From the NCBI GenBank assembly GCA_008081305.1, contig VMCP01000148.1, forward strand, positions 1 through 16,610: 16,610 bases of DNA, given 5' to 3'. Below the pieces are notes generated by a model. It was not told the origin of the DNA, made no database searches, and worked only from the letters and a program-made list of their open reading frames with translations. Positions 6,500 to 14,622 of the stretch are shown piece by piece. The position numbers and the translations under genes are program-made. The stretch is from Bacteroidota bacterium (lineage in GTDB: Bacteria; Bacteroidota; Bacteroidia; NS11-12g; UBA955). Each line of letters begins with the position of its first letter. Positions within the stretch are counted from its first letter, which is position 1.

Positions 6500-8987
6500 C
6501 CTCTTCTTTTCTGAAAGCAGGAAGAGCAATCACGCCAAATAACGCGAGGATTAATATGGCTGAGCTCGCAGTTTCTAAAGTAATCATCGTCCCGCGATCG
6601 GCTGGTTCATATACCCAGAGTATGTTATGTTTACCCTTAGGGATCTCAACACCTCGTAGTATGTAATTTACCTGCAATGGCGTAGCCGGTTTATTATCAA
6701 TATACACCTTCCAGGCACCATTTTGCTCATTATAATGAATCTCACTAAATACAGCTAGACTGTTATCGCTGACTTCTGCTTCATAGTATATTGAGTCTGA
6801 GGTGTAACGTGTAACCTGAATCATTCTAGTACTAGAAGAATCCATTCCATAATATATTTTAGATGGTTTGTTTTCAAACTTATCCTCTATGATGACAGAT
6901 TTAGAAAGGTCTCGATTACTCAACAAATTCAAAGCAGATTTCGCATCCGACGCTGTTTCTACAGAATCAACAAACCAAGCTTGACCCAATGCAGTAGATC
7001 GCAACATAGCATCTTCTTTTCCAGTTTTAGGGTCTTTGGTTAATACATATCGGCAATTCAGCATATCTAACACTTGGTTATTCATGATTACATCACTTGA
7101 TAACTGCTGGCCACTTTTAGTGATACCATAACTGATAATATCTTGATACCTACTCAATTTAGCAGGATGATAACCTCCAACATTACGATGGAAAGGTGCA
7201 GAATGATTATCATTAAATGGACTATACCTCAAATCAAAGACGCGCGAATTATCCTTGTTCACTTCCATAATCTGTTGATCAAGTATTGAAGGTTGAATCT
7301 CTGTTTCTTCTTCTTTATCAACCCATTGCTCATCGGTTAGGTAGCGACTAGAGATTCCTATTAAATCGATGGCTACCACTGCTGTCAAAATCAAACCAAT
7401 TTGCATCACTTTTAATTTTTTATTTATTCCTGCCCAAACCAAGCCTACAGCAATAACCAAGAAAATCGCGGAACGCCAGATATCGCCCCATAATAAATCA
7501 GATCTTAATTCCTTAAAAATTGGAATAACCTGAGCATTTCCTGATTTTGTATACTGCGCATCAGAAGGACCGTCTAGACCTTGACCATAAGCTATAATCA
7601 TGGTGATTCCCAAAAGTATAGCTGCCGTCATCCAAGTTGTTTTAAACATTGATTTCAACTGCTCGGGTTTATATGGGAAACTTAAAATTTTATACAATCC
7701 GTAAATGGCAATAAATGGTATAATCGCTTGTGCGATAGATAAGGCCATCATGGGTGTTCTAAACTTATTGTAGTATGGCAGGTACTCGAATAAGTACTCA
7801 TTTAGGAAAAAGTATTTTCCCCAAGAAAGTAGAATAGAAACAACGACAGTAACTAAACCAAATGAGACGATTCTCCTGTACAGGTGGTGGTCATCGTCAT
7901 CGGTCTTCCATTGCTTGATTTTAAAACTGAATACCACACTTAGAACAAACAAAAATATCAATATGGCACCCATGTAAACAGGGCCACTTGTAAACTGCAT
8001 TTCCCCAAAGTATGTAGGTAATCGTTCTACTCCAAAAGGGTTTGTATCTGGAACCAATTCATTTGAACTACCGCCTTTGAATCGAGGTACAAACAAGGTA
8101 AATGTCTCTGACAAACCATAACTCCAACTAAAAGCATAGTCAATATCCAACCCATCTGCACCTACTTGGGACTGTCCTTTTGATGGCATTTCACTTGTCA
8201 CTTCCGAACCACCACGCATGGTAGCTTTGGAATATTGCATGGTATCATAAATCTTACCAACAGAAGTTAAAACCGCTAACAAGGATGCTAAGGACATCAC
8301 ACCAATCTTCAACCCAAAAGACTTCCAATCTTTACTTTTTCTAGTTGCCCACAATTCAACCACCGCATAAACCAGCATGATAATACCTGCGTAGTATGCA
8401 ATCTGGTAGTGAAAGTAATTAATCAACATCCCAAAAAACAACCCAAGTGCAACACCCCCTTGCAGCCATTTTTTCTGATTTAACAACATCAAGCCTGCTA
8501 TCACACCCGGCAGTAGTGACATTGCCAATACTTTGGTGATATGTCCTGCTTCAAAACTAGACATGGTGAAAGTCATAAACGCGTAACCAATAGCAGCAGC
8601 AGCTCCCATGTAAGGACTTACCTTGAGTACATAAAGCAGCAAAAACATACTGATCATCGAGATAAAAAGGAAATCAAATGGGTGCTCCACCAATTGAAAT
8701 AGGGTTAACGGTTTCCATTTGAGCAGAAGACTACCTTGCTCAACACCGGTAATTAAATTCGATGGCATCCCTGAAAACAATCGATCACTCCAATTTGGGA
8801 AAGAACCGGTTTGTTCTTTTATGTCATGGGCATTTTGGGTCATCATGCGTACCTGTTGCATATCTCCCTGTTGCAGCATCTGATCATCCAATGCCGGACT
8901 AAAATACCACATGGATAACACCCAAAAACCTAGGAAAAAAGCTAGTATCTGACCTATTTGTTTCACGTATTTACGGTTAACTTTCAT
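6492..8987 (-). CDS. YfhO-family polytopic membrane protein (putative GT-C glycosyltransferase)
   Basis: This is a large (831-residue) inner-membrane protein of the YfhO family. In Firmicutes, members are implicated in glycosylating teichoic acids. The Bacteroidota members are uncharacterised but share the GT-C-like layout. Hydrophobic segment 1 (about 12-29) precedes a loop with an acidic pair (ALDDQM), then the conserved FPNWSDRLFSGMPS (63-76). About a dozen further membrane segments reach roughly residue 545. A soluble domain (about 560-800) contains the typical EIHYNEQNGAWKVYID and YEPA blocks, and a last membrane helix (about 803-824) ends in a charged tail. It is first in the operon with GT2, methyltransferase and protease genes. 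Its -7 box at 9056-9063 gives a leader of about 60 nt, longer than those of its neighbours. A sugar-transfer role using lipid-linked donors is inferred from the fold and neighbours. Confidence 0.82.
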   Translation of the reverse strand: MKVNRKYVKQIGQILAFFLGFWVLSMWYFSPALDDQMLQQGDMQQVRMMTQNAHDIKEQTGSFPNWSDRLFSGMPSNLITGVEQGSLLLKWKPLTLFQLVEHPFDFLFISMISMFLLLYVLKVSPYMGAAAAIGYAFMTFTMSSFEAGHITKVLAMSLLPGVIAGLMLLNQKKWLQGGVALGLFFGMLINYFHYQIAYYAGIIMLVYAVVELWATRKSKDWKSFGLKIGVMSLASLLAVLTSVGKIYDTMQYSKATMRGGSEVTSEMPSKGQSQVGADGLDIDYAFSWSYGLSETFTLFVPRFKGGSSNELVPDTNPFGVERLPTYFGEMQFTSGPVYMGAILIFLFVLSVVFSFKIKQWKTDDDDHHLYRRIVSFGLVTVVVSILLSWGKYFFLNEYLFEYLPYYNKFRTPMMALSIAQAIIPFIAIYGLYKILSFPYKPEQLKSMFKTTWMTAAILLGITMIIAYGQGLDGPSDAQYTKSGNAQVIPIFKELRSDLLWGDIWRSAIFLVIAVGLVWAGINKKLKVMQIGLILTAVVAIDLIGISSRYLTDEQWVDKEEETEIQPSILDQQIMEVNKDNSRVFDLRYSPFNDNHSAPFHRNVGGYHPAKLSRYQDIISYGITKSGQQLSSDVIMNNQVLDMLNCRYVLTKDPKTGKEDAMLRSTALGQAWFVDSVETASDAKSALNLLSNRDLSKSVIIEDKFENKPSKIYYGMDSSSTRMIQVTRYTSDSIYYEAEVSDNSLAVFSEIHYNEQNGAWKVYIDNKPATPLQVNYILRGVEIPKGKHNILWVYEPADRGTMITLETASSAILILALFGVIALPAFRKEEDE

Positions 8988-9055
8988 GATTGTAGATTTA
9001 GCGAATTTCCGTGTTTTTTTTAAGAAAACCCCCTCTTTTTTGATTATTTAGGGTC

Positions 9056-9063
9056 CAAAAGTA
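9056..9063 (-). promoter_or_regulatory. -7 box of the yfhO-GT2-methyltransferase-protease operon
   Basis: The minus strand reads TACTTTTG, a full match to TAnnTTTG. It lies in the 113-bp intergenic region shared with glyA and would give a 5' untranslated region of about 60 nt, rich in A and T. A TTTTT run (9081-9085) sits 17 bp upstream as a weak -33 element. Confidence 0.5.
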
Positions 9064-9088
9064 TAACCGTTTATCCTGTTAAAAATCG

Positions 9089-9096
9089 TAAAATTG
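9089..9096 (+). promoter_or_regulatory. -7 box of glyA (7 of 8 match)
   Basis: TAAAATTG differs from TAnnTTTG at one base and lies 4 nt before ATG 9101, the same spacing as in the dehydrogenase gene. A clear -33 TTG is not seen; TTTA near 9070 is the best candidate. A leaderless message is predicted. Confidence 0.45.
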
Positions 9097-9100
9097 TGAC

Positions 9101-10381
9101 ATGAAAGTGAACGATCATTTGGTTTTCGATCTAATTTCAAAAGAAAACACCCGTCAGCACAAGGGTTTAGAGCTAATAGCCTCTGAAAACTACACACATG
9201 AGCAAGTCATGGAAGCCATGGGTAGTATACTCACCAATAAGTATGCTGAAGGGCTACCCAACAAGAGATACTACGGGGGTTGTGAAATTGTTGACCAAAT
9301 CGAACAGCTGGCGATCGATAGATTGAAAGCCTTATTTGGAGCAGAATGGGCCAATGTTCAACCGCATTCTGGGGCACAAGCCAATGCAGCGGTGATGTTA
9401 GCCGTACTCAAACCCGGCGACAAAATATTAGGCTTTGATTTAAGCCATGGTGGCCATCTAACGCACGGTTCACCCGTTAATTTCTCTGGGAAAATATACC
9501 AATCTTCTTTCTACGGTTTGAATAGAGAAACAGGCTTAATCGATTATGAATTAATGGAAAAAACCGCCCGTGAAGAAAAACCGAGATTGATTATATGCGG
9601 AGCTTCTAGCTATTCTCGAGACTGGGATTATCAGCGTTTCAGAAATGTGGCTGATGAAGTAGGCGCCTTATTGCTTGCTGATATATCGCATCCCTCAGGA
9701 TTAATCGCAAAAAAACTACTGAATGACCCATTAGAATATTGTCATATCGTAACTTCTACTACGCACAAAACCCTTCGTGGACCAAGAGGAGGCATCATCA
9801 TGATGGGCAAAGATTTTGACAACCCTTGGGGACTAAAAACACCGAAAGGGACTATCAAGAAAATGAGCAGTTTATTGGATGCGGCCGTTTTTCCAGGCAC
9901 GCAAGGAGGCCCATTGGAGCATGTGATTGCAGCAAAAGCGGTAGCCTTTGGCCAAGCGCTTTCTCCCGATTTTGAAGATTATGGGAAAAGAGTAATCGCC
10001 AATGCCCAAGCACTCTCAAATCATTTGGTTGAGTTAGGTTATGGAATCATTTCTGGAGGGACGGATAATCACTTGATGTTGATTGACCTTCGCGCGAAAG
10101 ACCCAGAACTAACAGGTAAAGTAGCGGAAGAAACATTAGGTAATTGTCATATCACCATCAATAAGAATACCGTTCCTTTTGAAGAAAGAAGTCCTTTCGT
10201 TACGAGCGGTATTAGATTAGGCACTCCTGCATTGACCACACGTGGATTTGCTGAACACCACATGATCACCGTGGCAGAATTAATTGATAAGGCATTGGTC
10301 AATCGAGACAATCCTAGCACTCTTTCGGAGGTTGCCAAATCAGTCGAAGAACTTACCGAGGGCATGCCCTTATTTGCATAA
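9101..10381 (+). CDS. glyA: Serine hydroxymethyltransferase
   Basis: GlyA interconverts serine plus tetrahydrofolate with glycine plus 5,10-methylene-tetrahydrofolate. It is the main one-carbon source and uses pyridoxal phosphate in the cytoplasm. The 426-residue length is normal. The N-terminal LIASENYTHEQVMEAMGS (25-42), NKYAEGLPNKRYYGGCE (46-62) and VQPHSGAQANAAV (86-98) are family hallmarks. DISHPSG (194-200) holds the cofactor-ring Asp and a His. STTHKTLRGPRGG (219-231) carries the Schiff-base Lys223. VFPGTQGGPLEHVIAAKA is the folate and substrate region, and the C-terminal SGIRLGTPALTTRG includes the carboxylate-binding Arg. No key residue is missing. The start is ATG 9101 behind a near-consensus -7 box. 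It is a single-gene unit facing the flippase gene. The only terminator-like hairpin after it (10383-10404) suits the minus strand better. Confidence 0.97.
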   Translation: MKVNDHLVFDLISKENTRQHKGLELIASENYTHEQVMEAMGSILTNKYAEGLPNKRYYGGCEIVDQIEQLAIDRLKALFGAEWANVQPHSGAQANAAVMLAVLKPGDKILGFDLSHGGHLTHGSPVNFSGKIYQSSFYGLNRETGLIDYELMEKTAREEKPRLIICGASSYSRDWDYQRFRNVADEVGALLLADISHPSGLIAKKLLNDPLEYCHIVTSTTHKTLRGPRGGIIMMGKDFDNPWGLKTPKGTIKKMSSLLDAAVFPGTQGGPLEHVIAAKAVAFGQALSPDFEDYGKRVIANAQALSNHLVELGYGIISGGTDNHLMLIDLRAKDPELTGKVAEETLGNCHITINKNTVPFEERSPFVTSGIRLGTPALTTRGFAEHHMITVAELIDKALVNRDNPSTLSEVAKSVEELTEGMPLFA

Positions 10382-10404
10382 AAAAGCGGGCGATTTCTCG
10401 CTTT
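10380..10404 (-). terminator. Hairpin between glyA and the flippase gene, likely flippase terminator
   Basis: AAAGCGGG (10383-10390), loop CGATTT and CTCGCTTT (10397-10404) form an 8-bp stem with one G-T pair. On the minus strand the stem ends in six Ts (complement of 10380-10385), 27 nt after the flippase stop. On the plus strand the hairpin is followed by AGAAGATG, so it is a poorer terminator for glyA. Confidence 0.55.
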
Positions 10405-10430
10405 AGAAGATGCTTATTTTTTCCTAAGAT

Positions 10431-11942
10431 TTACTTCTTTTGTCCGAGAATGTGTTTAACATCTTTTCCAAATAACATCCATGTCACTCCCAACACAATG
10501 ATGGTAAGACTCGCAAACCCTAAGGATGTCATTTTTAGAGGTTCTTGAACGTTAGACCAAAATAAAACTACTAACAACATCAACAACAAAGACATGGGCG
10601 CTGTTTTCCATTTTATTTCCTTCCATGAAATGGTTTCATGCTGCATGGCTTTAATGAAACACATAATGGCAAAAAGCCACTGGGTTATTCCCGCGCTTAA
10701 TGCCGCACCGAATGATCCATACTGAGGAATAAGAGATCGATTGAGCAACACATTAACCAGTAATGCCAACAAGGCCATCACCGAAAGCCATCTTAGTTTT
10801 CCTAAAGCTGTGATATAAGTCCCAAATACATGTATACAAGTCATGGCCATAAAAGCCACCATTAGCATAGTGAAATTCATCCATGAGAAAGTGGATAAAC
10901 TTAAAGTGCTATTTGAATTAATTTCATCCAGCCATTTTTCACCATAAAGGATATTTAAAATATGTTCACCCCAAATAAAGGATACGGCAACTGCCATAAT
11001 TCCTACAAACCAAACCAAACGAAAAGCCAACCATATCAAATCTGAACTATTGAGCTTCTCCGCAATATTTTTTGAAAAAACAGGCAATAATTGAGTACTT
11101 AAAAGCGTACTAAAAATCAAACCAGCATCGAGTAAACGGTAGCTTTGTGCGTAAATACCTGCCTGATAATACCCTGATTCTACACCCATATATCCAAACA
11201 TATCCGGCGATAAATTCCGAATCATCAAAGCATCTATTCGGGTAAATGCACTCATAAAGAGAGCCATTAATATATACCAAACGACTTCTTTCGACCATTT
11301 CACCCAACTTTCGTGATGACTGATCTTATTATTTTGGTCCTGCCGATCAGCCATTTTTGATCGAGATAAGAATACAGCAGATAATACCAAGGCGATAGCA
11401 TAACCCGCAGTTTGAGCCATCAAAAACACTACGATACCATTTAAACCAGAAAATGTACTTCCTCCGTATAAGAACCAAGCACTGGCAATAATGGCAACCA
11501 GGCGGTCGGTAACACTTACCACACTATCCTGAATAAACCTTTGCTTGCCTTGAAGTATGGCACGGGTGAATAATACAATGGAAGCCAATACCTGATTGCA
11601 AATCACAAACGCGAGAATCCTCCAATCTAGATTCTGATTATTTGCAACCCAGCCCACAGCTGTGATATACACAACGCCCAAGGCTAATCTCAAGCCGATA
11701 ATCCGGGTTATATTGGTCAATCTACCATTGGCTGCTACTTCTCTTGAAACGTAAGCATTCAACCCTGCATCCAATAATACCGCAAATAGAAGTCCTAAAT
11801 TAAAATGGACAAAATATTGGCCATACCACTCGTTGCCTAACTGCACCTGAACCGTGCGTTCAATCCATAAAATCCAAATAGGTTTAATCAGCCAATTAAG
11901 CGCTTGAAGCCAAAATAAATTTTTTAAGAATGCACGCTGCAC
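10431..11942 (-). CDS. Oligosaccharide flippase-like membrane protein (MOP/Wzx superfamily)
   Basis: This 503-residue polytopic membrane protein has about 12-14 hydrophobic segments along its whole length and short charged loops, as in Wzx-type lipid-linked oligosaccharide flippases of the MOP superfamily. The N-terminal pattern fits: a basic start (QRAFLKN), a first segment near 11-27, then GQYFVHFNLGLLFAVLLDAGLNAYVSREVA (about 42-71). That region resembles the LxDxGxxxxxxR block of these transporters. A second half resumes after about residue 210 with WSKEVVWYILMALFMSAFTRIDALMI. It likely moves an undecaprenyl-linked or similar glycan across the inner membrane. The start is GTG 11942, 7 nt after a 7-of-8 match -7 box. 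The gene is single, but a GT2 gene and a YfhO-like gene lie about 4-5 kb away, so a shared glycan pathway is possible though unproven. Confidence 0.8.
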   Translation of the reverse strand: MQRAFLKNLFWLQALNWLIKPIWILWIERTVQVQLGNEWYGQYFVHFNLGLLFAVLLDAGLNAYVSREVAANGRLTNITRIIGLRLALGVVYITAVGWVANNQNLDWRILAFVICNQVLASIVLFTRAILQGKQRFIQDSVVSVTDRLVAIIASAWFLYGGSTFSGLNGIVVFLMAQTAGYAIALVLSAVFLSRSKMADRQDQNNKISHHESWVKWSKEVVWYILMALFMSAFTRIDALMIRNLSPDMFGYMGVESGYYQAGIYAQSYRLLDAGLIFSTLLSTQLLPVFSKNIAEKLNSSDLIWLAFRLVWFVGIMAVAVSFIWGEHILNILYGEKWLDEINSNSTLSLSTFSWMNFTMLMVAFMAMTCIHVFGTYITALGKLRWLSVMALLALLVNVLLNRSLIPQYGSFGAALSAGITQWLFAIMCFIKAMQHETISWKEIKWKTAPMSLLLMLLVVLFWSNVQEPLKMTSLGFASLTIIVLGVTWMLFGKDVKHILGQKK

Positions 11943-11946
11943 GTTG

Positions 11947-11979
11947 TTGCGAAGGTATGGAATTTCAACTTTAACTTTG
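11947..11979 (+). promoter_or_regulatory. Promoter of the VHDLEP conserved gene; decides its start
   Basis: TTG (11947-11949), a 22-bp spacer and TAACTTTG (11972-11979) fit the Bacteroidota promoter. GTG 11984 lies 4 nt after the box, the same distance as for the dehydrogenase and glyA. The competing TTG at 11981 lies only 1 nt after it. Confidence 0.65.
11950..11957 (-). promoter_or_regulatory. -7 box of the flippase gene (7 of 8 match)
   Basis: The minus strand reads TACCTTCG, one base from TAnnTTTG, 7 nt before GTG 11942. No -33 TTG is visible at the expected spacing. It overlaps the spacer of the divergent promoter at 11947-11979. Confidence 0.4.
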
Positions 11980-11983
11980 CTTG

Positions 11984-12550
11984 GTGCACGACCTAGAACC
12001 GCATTACGCTTGGCTCAATCAATATTCTGCAAGTAAGGATTCCAAATCCCCCTTTTACGGAAGAGAATACAGCGAATTTTATTTCGAGCATACCGTTTAT
12101 AATCATTTGATTCATCCTCAATGGGATCATTTCGGCTCCAATACCCTATACATCAAGATTCTCTTTGTGGATTACGCTGAAGGATTTTGCATCATTGAAT
12201 TAATAGGAGAATGGAACGATGCCCTTTATAATGATATCATGCAACTAAAAAGGGAAGTTCTTGAAATTCTTATGGATTGTAGAATCAATCGTTTTGTAAT
12301 CATTGGTGAAAATGTCATGAATTTTCATGCTTCAGACGATTCTTACTACGAGGAGTGGTTTCAAGATGTCGAGGATGGATGGATTGCCTTTGTAAATTTC
12401 AGGGAACACGTCTTACAAGAGTTGCGAAGTAACGGCATCGATTACTACGTTAATATCGGTGGAAATCTAGATGATATATCTTGGCGAAAGTTAGGTCCTC
12501 GACAACTTTACAAAGCAATTGAGGATTTGTTGGTAAAACGACTCGATTGA
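11984..12550 (+). CDS. Conserved Bacteroidota protein of unknown function
   Basis: I recall this as a protein family widespread in Bacteroidota, but no function is known to me. The 188-residue product is soluble, acidic and rich in aromatic residues, with no signal peptide or membrane segment. Strongly patterned blocks are SPFYGREYSEFYFEHTVYNHLIHPQWDHFGS near the N-terminus, TLYIKILFVDYAEGFCIIELIGEWND in the middle, then FVIIGENVMNFHASDDSYYEEW and GWIAFVNFREHV. Alternating hydrophobic strands with conserved D, E, H and W residues suggest an alpha/beta fold. The HASDD-YYEEW region is the best guess for a functional site. I chose GTG 11984 from the promoter spacing. TTG 11981 would give MVHDLEP and is the main alternative, favoured if homologues begin M-x-HDLEP. 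The gene is followed by pdhB, which has its own promoter in the gap. Confidence 0.8.
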   Translation: MHDLEPHYAWLNQYSASKDSKSPFYGREYSEFYFEHTVYNHLIHPQWDHFGSNTLYIKILFVDYAEGFCIIELIGEWNDALYNDIMQLKREVLEILMDCRINRFVIIGENVMNFHASDDSYYEEWFQDVEDGWIAFVNFREHVLQELRSNGIDYYVNIGGNLDDISWRKLGPRQLYKAIEDLLVKRLD

Positions 12551-12561
12551 TTTCTACAAAA

Positions 12562-12595
12562 TTGATTTTCATCTCGGGCTAAATCCGTATTTTTG
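12562..12595 (+). promoter_or_regulatory. Promoter of pdhB; excludes the TTG start
   Basis: TTG (12562-12564), a 23-bp spacer and TATTTTTG (12588-12595) form a full-match promoter, 9 nt before ATG 12605. An in-frame TTG at 12593-12595 is the end of this box, so it should not be used as a start. Confidence 0.65.
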
Positions 12596-12604
12596 CCCAT
12601 CATT

Positions 12605-13585
12605 ATGAGAGAAATTGCCTTTCGCGAAGCACTTAGAGAAGCCATGCAGGAAGAAATGCGCACGGATGAGCGCGTATTTATTCTTGGGGAAGAAGTTGCT
12701 GAATACAACGGAGCATATAAAGTTACTCAAGGTATGTTGGATGAATTCGGTGAGAAAAGAGTCATCGATACCCCAATTGCTGAATTAGGATTTGCCGGTA
12801 TTGCAGTTGGTGCCGCCATGAACGGTCTTCGTCCTATTTGTGAATTCATGACGTTCAACTTCTCTCTTGTTGCTATCGATCAGGTGATCAATTCCGCGGC
12901 AAAAATGAACAGCATGAGTGATGGTCAGTTTACTTGCCCAATGGTTTTTAGAGGACCAACCGGTAGTGCAGGTCAATTGGCACAACAACATTCTCAAAAT
13001 TTTGAAAATTGGTATGCAAATACACCTGGTTTAAAAGTTGTTGTACCAAGTAACCCAGCAGATGCAAAAGGTTTGTTAAAAACAGCCATTCGCGATGAGA
13101 ACCCAGTGATTTTCATGGAAAGCGAGCAGATGTATGGTTTTAAAGGTGAAGTACCCGAAGGTGAATATACCATTCCTATTGGAGTGGCCGACGTGGTAAA
13201 ACAAGGTGAAGATGTAACCATTGTAAGCTTTGGAAAAATGATGCTTCGTTGCCATGATGCTCTAAAAGCCCTTGAAAGTGAAGGAATCAATGCTGAACTC
13301 ATTGACCTTAGAACGGTAAGGCCTATTGATTACGATACCGTCATAGAAAGTGTTAAGAAAACCAATAGGTTGGTAGTTGTGGAAGAGGCTTGGCCTTTAG
13401 CAAGTATTTCATCTGAATTAAGTCATATCGTTCAAAAACGAGCATTTGACTATCTCGATGCCCCCGTTCATCGTGTAACAAGCATGGATACCACCTTGCC
13501 ATATGCTTCTACATTTGTGGAAGCTTATCTACCGTCTGTTGAGCGTATCGTTAAAGCGTGTAAAGAAGTAACCTACAAGGGTTAA
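12605..13585 (+). CDS. pdhB: Pyruvate dehydrogenase E1 component, beta subunit
   Basis: E1 beta pairs with E1 alpha to decarboxylate pyruvate with thiamine diphosphate and acetylate the lipoyl arm of E2, feeding acetyl-CoA into the TCA cycle. The 326-residue length matches the two-subunit (alpha2beta2) E1 type. REIAFREALREAMQEEM opens the pyrimidine-binding domain. FILGEEVAEYNGAYKVTQGM (25-44) contains the glutamate that contacts the cofactor pyrimidine. DTPIAELGFAGIAVGAAM, AQQHSQNFENWYANTPGLKVVVPS (116-139, with conserved His119) and the C-terminal ELIDLRTVRPID and EEAWP blocks are all typical. Branched-chain E1 beta subunits are close relatives, but the pyruvate form fits better. I chose ATG 12605, because the in-frame TTG at 12593 is part of the -7 box. 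The alpha subunit and E2 are not nearby. Its stop interlocks with that of selD in the shared TTAA. Confidence 0.92.
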   Translation: MREIAFREALREAMQEEMRTDERVFILGEEVAEYNGAYKVTQGMLDEFGEKRVIDTPIAELGFAGIAVGAAMNGLRPICEFMTFNFSLVAIDQVINSAAKMNSMSDGQFTCPMVFRGPTGSAGQLAQQHSQNFENWYANTPGLKVVVPSNPADAKGLLKTAIRDENPVIFMESEQMYGFKGEVPEGEYTIPIGVADVVKQGEDVTIVSFGKMMLRCHDALKALESEGINAELIDLRTVRPIDYDTVIESVKKTNRLVVVEEAWPLASISSELSHIVQKRAFDYLDAPVHRVTSMDTTLPYASTFVEAYLPSVERIVKACKEVTYKG

Positions 13586-14619
13586 TTCACCACGACCATC
13601 GGTTTTTCACCCTCTTGCACATCTGTGCATTCTCCTATAACCCAAACTTCTTGGTTGGTTGAATTAAGTACGTTTTGGATTTCATCTGGATCACAGGTAA
13701 ACAATAACCCACCATTGGTTTGAGGATCTACTATCCATGGGAATGCTTCTTGATTATTCATAGTTACCGAATACTCGTATTCGTTCCAATTCCTCATTGC
13801 ATTATCCGGTAAAATAAACTGCTTAGCCAAAGTGTCTGCCTCTTGGATTACGGGCAGTTTAGAAAATGTTAGTTCGATATTCACACCCGAAGCAAGGGCT
13901 ATTTCTGTTGAATGTCCCAATAACCCAAAACCAGTTATATCTGTCATGGCTCGAACCGATGGGAACGCGCTTAAACTCTCTCCCAAATGATTACTTTGCG
14001 TTAAATAATGATATAACTTTTCATCCTGGGAAGCAACAGATATACCTCTTTTATGTGCTGCTGCTAGCATGCCTATGCCCACGGGCTTGGTCATACAAAT
14101 AACATCCCCAGCCTTTGCCATCGCATTGGTTCTTAATCGTTCGGCATCAACAAGACCCGTTACACTTAAGCCAAACATAGGGTCTTTCACATCCACACTA
14201 TGCCCTCCTACGAGTGGAACCCCAAGTCCTGAACACAAGGCTTCCCCACCTTTCATGACATCCTTTGCCATTTCTATTGGTAAAGAATCTAAGGGCCAAG
14301 CCAATAATGCATTTGCCATGATTGGCCTTCCCCCCATTGCATAAATATCGCTTAATGCATTAGCCGCTGCAGCCTTACCAAATACGATAGGATCGTCCAC
14401 CATGGGCGTAACAAAGTCTACCGTTTGCAAGAGATATTGACCATTACCCAAATCATATACAGAGGCATCATCATTTGAACTATTACCCAATACAATTTTA
14501 TCCCCTTCCTTCGGCTGATAACGCATACCATCTAAAATCTCTTTTAAGGTAGACGGTTGAATTTTACATCCACATCCGCTGCCTTTGGAAAGTTGGGTTA
14601 ATCTCGGGGATTCTTGCAT
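13582..14619 (-). CDS. selD: Selenide, water dikinase (selenophosphate synthase), cysteine form
   Basis: SelD uses ATP to convert selenide to selenophosphate, the selenium donor for selenocysteine-tRNA or 2-selenouridine in tRNA. Numbered from ATG 14619, the 345-residue protein is almost the length of the E. coli enzyme. RLTQLSKGSGCGCKIQP holds the catalytic Cys16 (Cys17 of E. coli) and Lys19 (Lys20). Cysteine replaces the selenocysteine of some homologues. DDASVYDLGNGQYLLQTVDF has the metal-binding Asp residues. ANALSDIYAMGGRPIMA and LVGGHSVD are the ATP and metal-binding blocks, and TDITGFGLLGH lies in the C-terminal domain. An in-frame TTG at 14640 would add seven residues, but the -7 box lies between it and ATG 14619, so the ATG is chosen. 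No selA, selB or selU lies in the window, so which selenium pathway is served is open. Confidence 0.95.
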   Translation of the reverse strand: MQESPRLTQLSKGSGCGCKIQPSTLKEILDGMRYQPKEGDKIVLGNSSNDDASVYDLGNGQYLLQTVDFVTPMVDDPIVFGKAAAANALSDIYAMGGRPIMANALLAWPLDSLPIEMAKDVMKGGEALCSGLGVPLVGGHSVDVKDPMFGLSVTGLVDAERLRTNAMAKAGDVICMTKPVGIGMLAAAHKRGISVASQDEKLYHYLTQSNHLGESLSAFPSVRAMTDITGFGLLGHSTEIALASGVNIELTFSKLPVIQEADTLAKQFILPDNAMRNWNEYEYSVTMNNQEAFPWIVDPQTNGGLLFTCDPDEIQNVLNSTNQEVWVIGECTDVQEGEKPMVVVN

Positions 14620-14622
14620 ACA

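Noticed and set aside
8976..9112. The starts of the yfhO-like gene and glyA are near-identical (ATGAAAGTTAAC on minus, ATGAAAGTGAAC on plus), forming an 11-of-12 inverted repeat around the intergenic region.
   Set aside because: Both encode M-K-V-N, a common opening, and the similarity stops after the fourth codon. Chance is enough to explain it.
12994..13302. Minus-strand frame of about 100 residues inside pdhB.
   Set aside because: It is a shadow of the conserved pdhB frame with low-complexity Ser-rich content and no start signals.
14069..14344. Plus-strand frame of about 90 residues inside selD.
   Set aside because: It is a shadow of selD; the minus-strand frame is the conserved one.
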